From the IMG/VR virus record IMGVR_UViG_3300029267_002119, positions 38,390 to 102,389 of that record: DNA of 64,000 nt. One strand, 5' to 3'. Below the pieces are notes generated by a model. It ran no database searches and had not been told where the DNA came from. It saw nothing but the letters and a program-made list of their open reading frames with translations. Shown here in pieces: positions 56,001-61,446 of this stretch (positions within the stretch are counted from its first letter, which is position 1; each line of letters opens with the position of its first letter). The DNA comes from a virus. The position numbers were made by a program, and so were the translations under genes.

Positions 56001-57460
56001 CTGCCGCCGTAGAGCTTCCAGATCGGGTAGCTCTTGTAGCTGGTCTGCTTCTTCGGCGGCGGCCACTGCTTCAGCGGCGTGTGCTTCTGCGACTGCTTCG
56101 TGGCCGGTGTAATCACGATCCGGCTCGGGCCGATCGGTTTGCCCGATGGCTTGCCGACCGGCATCGTCTTCGGCTTGGGCGTCCGCAGCGCCGAGATCGG
56201 CAGCGGCTTCTTCGCCTCGCCGGTCGGCTTCCACATCCGCCTGATCACCGGGAAGAGCTTCGTGACGACCTCCTCCATCCGATAGCTGCGCTTGAACGCG
56301 TCGCGCAGCGATACCCACTCGGAGCGGGCCATCTCGTGATCGGTGCCAGACCCCGGCGAGCCGCCGGTGTGCTTCATCACGTAGTAGTGGGTCTCATTCT
56401 CCCAGGAGAAGAACATCCCCTTGATCTCCTCAGCCTGGGACTCGATGAACTTGGCCTCCTTGGGGTACTGCTCCTTCATCAGCTTCAGGATGAGCGGAAG
56501 GTCGTACTTGCCACGGTCACCGAACTTGCTCTTGGTAACGTGCGCCTGGTTGTTCGCGACCTTCGCACGAACACCGCTCTCCTCCTTGACCTCGCGAGCC
56601 GCCCCCTTGTGCAGGCTCTCGCCAATGTCGAGACCACCCTTCGGGAACACCCAGTAGGTGCCGTACTTGGGCGCGACCTGGCAGGCCAGCACCGGCAGAT
56701 CCCAGAGATCGGGACCCTCGAACGTCTTGAAGACGATGCCACCGGCCGCCGTACGCGGGATGTGCGACATCTTCTTCTTGAAGCCGCTCACCAGATCTCG
56801 GAGCTTCTGCTGCTCGGGCGTGAGCTTCGGCTTCGGCTTCGGGAGCCGCTTCGATGCCTTCTTGCCGCCGCCCACGCCCCACCAGCCGGTCTGCTGGAGT
56901 TTGTCCTCGTCTCCCCAGCTGGCTCCCGCGAACGGGTCGGCCGAGAGCGCCTTCCCCATCGACTTCGAGACCGACTTCGCCTTCTCCTTCTCCTTCGACT
57001 TCCGGCCCTTCTTGCGGTAGTGACGAACGCCTAACTTGAGCAGGAGCTTCATCCGCTCCTTGTCCGTACCGACCCATGCGGCCGTGTGCGGGAGATCTCC
57101 CTTGCGGCCAGATCGCTGGAGGTGGTGCTCGAGATTCGAGTCGCTGATGTAGACCCGATCGAGCGCCCAGCGGCCGATCTCAACCTCCACATGGCTCGGG
57201 ACGCGGAGCTTCTTCGGCCTGGGCTTGCCTGTACCGCCACCGAACTTGCCGCCTGCCTGCATCCAGTCCTTCCAGGTGACGCCCTCGGGCTTGACGCCCT
57301 TCTTGAGCATCTCCTTGGTGATCTTGATGGGCTTGGCGGACTTCTTCTCGCGCCTGGCCGATGTCTTGTGACGCGGAGCCGTCTTGAGCGGACGGCGGCG
57401 GCCGGAGCGGCCCATCCTGCCTCGACGGGCCTCGAGCAGCAGTGCGGTCAGCGTGGTCAT
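55997..57460 (-). CDS. NUDIX-domain protein with basic N-terminal region
   Basis: 487 residues. The NUDIX box, GGLDIGESLHKGAAREVKEE then SGV, at about 275-297 keeps the GX5EX7REUXEEXGU pattern in full, preceded by TAAGGIVFKTFEGPDLWDLP and YWVFPKGG. Residues 1-170 are very basic, with KEMLKKGVKPEGVTWKDWMQ and VYISDSNLEHHLQRSGRKGD; the C-terminal 100 residues are Lys/Pro rich. A NUDIX hydrolase of this size and charge may bind nucleic acid (capping/decapping or ADP-ribose related). Substrate cannot be read from sequence. It opens the leftward run after the convergent cassette. Confidence 0.75.
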   Translation of the reverse strand: MTTLTALLLEARRGRMGRSGRRRPLKTAPRHKTSARREKKSAKPIKITKEMLKKGVKPEGVTWKDWMQAGGKFGGGTGKPRPKKLRVPSHVEVEIGRWALDRVYISDSNLEHHLQRSGRKGDLPHTAAWVGTDKERMKLLLKLGVRHYRKKGRKSKEKEKAKSVSKSMGKALSADPFAGASWGDEDKLQQTGWWGVGGGKKASKRLPKPKPKLTPEQQKLRDLVSGFKKKMSHIPRTAAGGIVFKTFEGPDLWDLPVLACQVAPKYGTYWVFPKGGLDIGESLHKGAAREVKEESGVRAKVANNQAHVTKSKFGDRGKYDLPLILKLMKEQYPKEAKFIESQAEEIKGMFFSWENETHYYVMKHTGGSPGSGTDHEMARSEWVSLRDAFKRSYRMEEVVTKLFPVIRRMWKPTGEAKKPLPISALRTPKPKTMPVGKPSGKPIGPSRIVITPATKQSQKHTPLKQWPPPKKQTSYKSYPIWKLYGGS

Positions 57461-57500
57461 GACCGCGATTCTAACGATCAGCGGGCGCGCGTGCGATCGT

Positions 57501-58022
57501 CTAGCCCCAGCGCTTCTTGAGGTGCTTGTTCATCTCGTGCTCGATTGACGTCTTCAGCAGACGTCCCACGCCGCTCCCTTCCCACTTGGAGCCACGACGG
57601 GTGCGAAGGAGACGGCCGTTCAGATCGGCAGCGATCTGGGCGTGAGTCCACCCCTTCTTCTTCCCCTTCAGGATCCACTTCATGACGTCCTGCTCCTCCT
57701 TGGCGCGCACGACGCGCTCGCCGTGTCGACGCCAACCGAAGGGCAGGGTTCCGAAGGGCACGACGCCCTCGGGCCAGGGCTTCTCGGCGTGGGCCTGAGT
57801 GGGAGGCGAACAGGTCTCCTCGGCCTTGGGCTCCTCGGGTACGCCCTCGCTGCTCGCCACGTGGTGCTCGTCCGACCCAGCAACCACGAAGTTCTCAGGT
57901 AGATGGGGGACCATCGGCAGGATCGTGCCAAGGCGCAAGCGGAGATCGTGGCACACGGTGTCGTCCGGCAGGTGGAGCAGGATCAACTCCATCTCGTCTG
58001 CGTCGAGCCTCACGAAAGGCAT
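57501..58022 (-). CDS. Protein with serine-recombinase-like helix-turn-helix end
   Basis: 173 residues from ATG 58022 with AGGAGG upstream. The C-terminal part, GWTHAQIAADLNGRLLRTRR, then GSKWEGSGVGRLLK, resembles the 'recombinase' DNA-binding domain of large serine recombinases (G.s...IA..LN..g..TRRG..W....V..iL). No catalytic Ser domain is present. The N-terminus is acidic. Probably a DNA-binding regulator or a recombinase remnant. Confidence 0.5.
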   Translation of the reverse strand: MPFVRLDADEMELILLHLPDDTVCHDLRLRLGTILPMVPHLPENFVVAGSDEHHVASSEGVPEEPKAEETCSPPTQAHAEKPWPEGVVPFGTLPFGWRRHGERVVRAKEEQDVMKWILKGKKKGWTHAQIAADLNGRLLRTRRGSKWEGSGVGRLLKTSIEHEMNKHLKKRWG

Positions 58023-58043
58023 GGGTAACCACCTCCTGATGTG

Positions 58044-58054
58044 GTTCTACCCAG
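58044..58054 (-). promoter_or_regulatory. CTGGGTAGAAC promoter-like motif with leader
   Basis: Minus-strand copy. TAGAAC is followed after 21 bases by ATG 58022, with AGGAGG between. The TAG within the motif also serves as the stop of the 69-residue gene upstream. Confidence 0.55.
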
Positions 58055-58256
58055 CGTTTCCGTGCTCCTTGGACTCGATCTGCATCATCGCCCGGAGAAC
58101 AGGCGAGGAGCGCCGCACGGGGTCCAGGCCATCGCGTAGGATCCTGAGCGCGACGATCCTGGTCTTGGCATCCCCGTGAGCGAAGACCTCGTCCCGGAAG
58201 AACTGGGGCGTCTTCTCGTGAAGGTCCGTCAGGGCGATCAGGTAGTCCGGCAGCAT
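58047..58256 (-). CDS. Small protein, unknown
   Basis: 69 residues from ATG 58256 with CAGGAG upstream. It has YLIALTDLHEKTPQFFRDEV and ALRILRDGLDPVRRSSPVLR. Its stop codon TAG forms part of the promoter motif of the next gene. The upstream gap (58257-58334) carries a GGGTAGGAAC element close to the shared promoter motif and an opposite-strand TTGGGCTACAAT; neither is firm. Confidence 0.5.
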   Translation of the reverse strand: MLPDYLIALTDLHEKTPQFFRDEVFAHGDAKTRIVALRILRDGLDPVRRSSPVLRAMMQIESKEHGNAG

Positions 58257-58334
58257 GGCTCTCCTGTTCCTACCCTAGACGTCCGACATCTAGTACGCTC
58301 GTCGCACGATCGCAAGTTGGGCTACAATGGGAGC

Positions 58335-58679
58335 TTACGACTTCTCCTCGTCAGATAATCCACGACGCGGCCACGGTCGCCGGAGCGCTTCGAGGATCGA
58401 ATCCCGGTCAGCCAGGAGACCCTCGTGCTCCGGCTCCGGCCCGGGTTCCGGCCCGAAGGCTGGAGACGGCTCCCTGGGATGCTCCTTGTGGATTGGCCGA
58501 GCTGCGGCCTCGTACTCCTCCCACGTGTAGCTTCTCTGGTGGATCACGCGTAAGAACTCGATGTAGATCGACCCCCGCCGCTTCTTCCTGTACTTCTCCC
58601 AGATGCGCGTGCACTGCTCGTTGACGGCGTACTCGCCGTAGGCCCGCCGCGCGATGAGTTCCTTCTCCCGATCTGTCAT
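58335..58679 (-). CDS. Small protein, unknown
   Basis: 114 residues. Helical N-terminus (DREKELIARRAYGEYAVNEQ; CTRIWEKYRKKRRGSIYIEF), then a Pro/Glu-rich linker. Start overlaps the preceding stop (ATGA). No family recognised. Confidence 0.5.
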   Translation of the reverse strand: MTDREKELIARRAYGEYAVNEQCTRIWEKYRKKRRGSIYIEFLRVIHQRSYTWEEYEAAARPIHKEHPREPSPAFGPEPGPEPEHEGLLADRDSILEALRRPWPRRGLSDEEKS

Positions 58680-59032
58680 CCCAGGGGGTCGATCCCGACC
58701 TCGCCGAAGCGTGTGCCGACGAACCCGTCGCTTCCGCGCGTGAGCGCCTCTCGCTCCTCGCGCCTGAGGAGATCGCCAAGACGATCCACGACGCTCGCAT
58801 CGGGGTCCGGGATGATGGTGAGGCCAATCTGGAGGTAGATCTCGCCACTCCGCTCGTCAGCCGATCCGCACTGCAAGTAGACCTCGCCCTCCGGCTTGAC
58901 CTCCGAACCGAACAGCATTCGCACCAGCTCGCGGATGGTGGCGCTCGGCGAGAACGACTTCGGCTTTAGCCTTGGCTCCGGTCGCGTCGGAACTAGGTGC
59001 CTGCGCTTCGCCTTCTTCCTACGAGCCATCAA
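58676..59032 (-). CDS. Small basic-to-beta protein, unknown
   Basis: 118 residues. N-terminus is basic (MARRKKAKRRHLVPTRPEPR); the rest has VKPEGEVYLQCGSADERSGE and IYLQIGLTIIPDPDAS. The start (59032 or 59029) overlaps the upstream gene by up to 14 bases. No family recognised. Confidence 0.5.
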   Translation of the reverse strand: MMARRKKAKRRHLVPTRPEPRLKPKSFSPSATIRELVRMLFGSEVKPEGEVYLQCGSADERSGEIYLQIGLTIIPDPDASVVDRLGDLLRREEREALTRGSDGFVGTRFGEVGIDPLG

Positions 59033-59471
59033 GGAAGATCGCCTTCAGGGCCTTGCCCACGTCTTCCTGGGCAGCGCTGACCTGCTGCTGCGCCGCGAGG
59101 ACCGACCCCTGCGCCCGCTTCACGAGCCCGAGGATGCGGAAGGTGGGGCGCAGCGCAGGCGCTCGCTCAACGGCTGACCGGAATTCGCGGATGGCCGCTC
59201 GATCTCCCTGGCTGAGGTTCTTCCACCTGGTTAGACGATCGACCTCGTCCCAGACAACCATCCAGTCGCCAGGCGGCAGCTCCCTCGCTTCCTCCTGCTG
59301 CCGACCTACAGCCGCCATCGCGGAGAACATGGCGCGCTTCTCCCGCTTGCGCTCCTCCTCGCTCCATCCCATCGGCGGCTCGGCATCAAGCTGATATGCG
59401 TTTTGGAAGACGAGCAGCAGCCTCTCCCAGGTGATCAGCGGTAGCCCGATCGTGACAGCCTCGGCGGTCAC
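59019..59471 (-). CDS. Helical protein, unknown
   Basis: 150 residues from GTG 59471 (GTGA overlap); a longer frame upstream is a shadow. Features: IGLPLITWERLLLVFQNAYQ, EERKREKRAMFSAMAAVGRQ and a long C-terminal helix. Member of a tightly coupled chain. Function unknown. Confidence 0.5.
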   Translation of the reverse strand: MTAEAVTIGLPLITWERLLLVFQNAYQLDAEPPMGWSEEERKREKRAMFSAMAAVGRQQEEARELPPGDWMVVWDEVDRLTRWKNLSQGDRAAIREFRSAVERAPALRPTFRILGLVKRAQGSVLAAQQQVSAAQEDVGKALKAIFLDGS

Positions 59472-60136
59472 GCGTCGCCTTCCAGCCCAGCCAGCTGGGC
59501 CTTGATCGCCTTCATGTACCAGAGATTCTGGATCTCGTCGTCGGTGATCTTTCGGACCTGCTCCGGGTCCTTGATCGGCCCCCAGAACGAGCCGCAGCCG
59601 AAGATGAGCTTGCCGAGAGCGGGCACGAAGATCGCCGGGTTGCCGTGCCCAGCGCACACGTGAAGCTGACCCGTCTCGTCGTCATAGCTGATGCCGACGC
59701 TGATCGGCAGATCGCCGATGAGGATGCCGAAGTAGGTCTTGCCCTCGTACTCGTCGCCGCATGGCCGGACGCTGACGAACGTGCCCGGCTTGCGCCAGTT
59801 GAGCCTGTTCTCTTCGAGCCACTCGAGCAGGCCCGATCCACGGACGTCGGTGATCTCGATCGGGTACTTGAGCTTGGACGGCGGCAGACGGCCGATCTCG
59901 ATCAGATCCTCGGCCATGCCGTCGAGGCCCTCGCTGTCCGCCAGCCTCTCGCAGAGCGCACGGTGCTCCTCCTCGACTTGTCGTAGTCGGGCGAGGCTAG
60001 CCTTCAGCAGCTCGCGCGGCGAGAGCTTCTCCTCGGAGAAGACCTCGTCCTCCGCTTGGCACAGAGGACACCGCTCATCCTTCGTCGGCTCCTCGCATCC
60101 CTCGCTCGCACAGGTACGCATCTCGCCCCCAGACAT
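59468..60136 (-). CDS. Cys-motif protein, unknown
   Basis: 222 residues from ATG 60136 with AGGAGG upstream. CASEGCEEPTKDERCPLCQA gives a likely zinc site at the N-terminus, followed by a coiled coil (LKASLARLRQVEEEHRALCE) and a beta-rich domain (TYFGILIGDLPISVGISYDD). Its expression may start at the promoter motif at 60171-60181. No family recognised. Confidence 0.5.
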   Translation of the reverse strand: MSGGEMRTCASEGCEEPTKDERCPLCQAEDEVFSEEKLSPRELLKASLARLRQVEEEHRALCERLADSEGLDGMAEDLIEIGRLPPSKLKYPIEITDVRGSGLLEWLEENRLNWRKPGTFVSVRPCGDEYEGKTYFGILIGDLPISVGISYDDETGQLHVCAGHGNPAIFVPALGKLIFGCGSFWGPIKDPEQVRKITDDEIQNLWYMKAIKAQLAGLEGDA

Positions 60137-60164
60137 CGGACCTCCTGATCTGACGCTCGCTCAT
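60075..60164 (-). other. 29-codon leaderless upstream ORF
   Basis: ATG 60164 lies six bases after TAGAAC. The frame encodes MSERQIRRSDVWGRDAYLCE and nine more residues, ending at TGA 60075, and overlaps the 60136 gene in another frame. It may be a translated leader, or a chance result of the promoter spacing. Confidence 0.35.
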
Positions 60165-60556
60165 GGTGACGTTCTACCCAGCTCTCCGAGCAGATCTACG
60201 GCCGAGTCGATCTCCGTACGGAGCCTGCGTATCTCCGCGCGCAGTTCGTCGCTTTCGACCTTCGCTGTCGGCTTCCAGTGGGTGCCGCAGTCGGCACAGA
60301 CCTCGTCCTCACTACTGACTCCTCCAGGCCCGGTGACGATCACGTGCTGCTGAATCACGTTCATCGCCCCGATGACCGCGCTGTTGCCAGCGAGTAGAGA
60401 GCCGGGCGGAGCTGCGGCCTCCCGACGACGTTGCTCGATCCTCTTCTTCCGCTCCTCCAGCGAGTCGCGCAGCATCATGAGCGCGCGCATGGACACGCGC
60501 GAGCCACAGGACGGGCACGGCGGGCCGGGCGTGAGCGGAACAAGAGGATCGTTCAG
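60161..60556 (-). CDS. Zinc-ribbon coiled-coil protein, likely CTG start
   Basis: 131 residues if translation begins at CTG 60556, which overlaps the MazG stop (CTGA) and has GGGGAGGGAG upstream. The reason to extend beyond the in-frame GTG 60496 is PPCPSCGSRVSM: its CPSC would pair with VCADCGTHW downstream to form a C4 zinc ribbon. Between them is a helix with SLEERKKRIEQRRREAAAP. Starting at GTG 60496 would lose half of the site. No other start codon exists in that stretch. Confidence 0.5.
   Translation of the reverse strand: MNDPLVPLTPGPPCPSCGSRVSMRALMMLRDSLEERKKRIEQRRREAAAPPGSLLAGNSAVIGAMNVIQQHVIVTGPGGVSSEDEVCADCGTHWKPTAKVESDELRAEIRRLRTEIDSAVDLLGELGRTSP
60171..60181 (-). promoter_or_regulatory. 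CTGGGTAGAAC promoter-like motif
   Basis: Minus-strand copy overlapping the end of the 60161-60556 gene. ATG 60164 follows TAGAAC after six bases; the supported gene start 60136, with its own AGGAGG, is 28 bases further. Confidence 0.55.
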
Positions 60557-60903
60557 CGATCGTCTCCCTCCCCGTGCAGGACGCCGCGCTCCTTCCGGGA
60601 TGCCAGCTTGGCGACGTTGCCCTCGAGCACGTCGTTGACCTTGAAGCCCAGCTCGGTGCAGGTCTCCGAGAAATACCAGGCGATGTCGCCCAGCTCCTTC
60701 GCGAACCGCTGGTCACCCTTGATCGAGGCGAGCGTCTTCCCGCCGCGCAGGGTCTTCTTGACCTTCTCGGCCAGCTCGCCCAGCTCGCCCATCATGCCGA
60801 ACATCGTGTAGACGATCCTGGCCTCCTCCTGCGAGATCGGCTGGACCGTTTCCACGTAGATCGCGGTCGTCCTGGTCTTCTCCTGATAGGCGTTGCCGTC
60901 CAT
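60553..60903 (-). CDS. MazG-like nucleotide pyrophosphohydrolase
   Basis: 116 residues. MMGELGELAEKVKKTLRGGK and KELGDIAWYFSETCTELGF carry the all-alpha NTP pyrophosphohydrolase signature (ExxEL/ExxE then ExGD). Such phage enzymes cleave NTPs to NMPs or may lower (p)ppGpp and keep host metabolism favourable. Coupled to the next gene through a CTGA junction. Confidence 0.75.
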   Translation of the reverse strand: MDGNAYQEKTRTTAIYVETVQPISQEEARIVYTMFGMMGELGELAEKVKKTLRGGKTLASIKGDQRFAKELGDIAWYFSETCTELGFKVNDVLEGNVAKLASRKERGVLHGEGDDR

Positions 60904-60905
60904 AC

Positions 60906-61370
60906 TCAGTCCTCTACTGGTGTCAGCGCACCCAGCGCGTCGATCGCGTCCAGGTGCTCGGTGAGTCCGATCTTGAGAATGCGCTCCAGCTCGTCCGCGA
61001 ACTCGTCACGGTACCGCCTGGCGAAGAAGCGGAAAGCGTCGAGCGTAGCCTCCATGCACCGCTGTAGGTGCGGGATCGACCGCCTCTGGATCTCCTCCAC
61101 ACTGAGATCCACGTGCGCGTAGCGCGGCCTCGTCGGGTGGTAGCCGCCGCGCACACGATGGGTCTTCGGCTCGGCCGCGAGCCTCATCGTGTGGAGAGCT
61201 GTTCGCACCGTGGCCGCGTTCCACTGGACATCGTCGTAGCCCAGCTCCCGGCCGCGCACGCCGAGGTAGCCGCCGATGCCATCGAACACGGCCGCGAGCT
61301 TCTTCCAGCTCACGCCGCGTGCGACACACTTGTCGAAGAGTCCCTGTAGGCCGACGATACGGTCTTCCAC
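60906..61370 (-). CDS. Unknown protein, probably leaderless
   Basis: 154 residues from GTG 61370, exactly six bases after the promoter motif's TAGAAC and with no ribosome site. It has LQGLFDKCVARGVSWKKLAA and THRVRGGYHPTRPRYAHVDL, and a C-terminal helical part (FRFFARRYRDEFADELERIL). No family recognised. It is followed after two bases by the MazG-like gene. Confidence 0.55.
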   Translation of the reverse strand: MEDRIVGLQGLFDKCVARGVSWKKLAAVFDGIGGYLGVRGRELGYDDVQWNAATVRTALHTMRLAAEPKTHRVRGGYHPTRPRYAHVDLSVEEIQRRSIPHLQRCMEATLDAFRFFARRYRDEFADELERILKIGLTEHLDAIDALGALTPVED

Positions 61371-61376
61371 ACCGAG

Positions 61377-61387
61377 GTTCTACCCAG
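61377..61387 (-). promoter_or_regulatory. CTGGGTAGAAC promoter-like motif, leaderless geometry
   Basis: TAGAAC (61382-61377) is followed after six bases by GTG 61370. The cluster of genes to about 59.0 kb may be read from here. Confidence 0.6.
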
Positions 61388-61407
61388 CTCGCCAGACACC
61401 CGAGCCA

Positions 61408-61424
61408 CGTCGAGCATCTCGACG
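61408..61424. repeat. Short inverted repeat between transcription units
   Basis: CGTCGAG and CTCGACG around a three-base loop, in the 61388-61446 gap after the large fusion gene and before the promoter motif. No T-run follows, so it is at best a weak terminator or a protein-binding site. Confidence 0.35.
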
Positions 61425-61446
61425 CGGTTGGTGAGTTCTAAACGAC

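Noticed and set aside
58327-58530. 67-codon plus-strand frame after a TTGGGCTACAAT promoter-like element
   Set aside because: It is antisense to a supported gene and lacks a ribosome site. The promoter-like element may be real but its product is not convincing.
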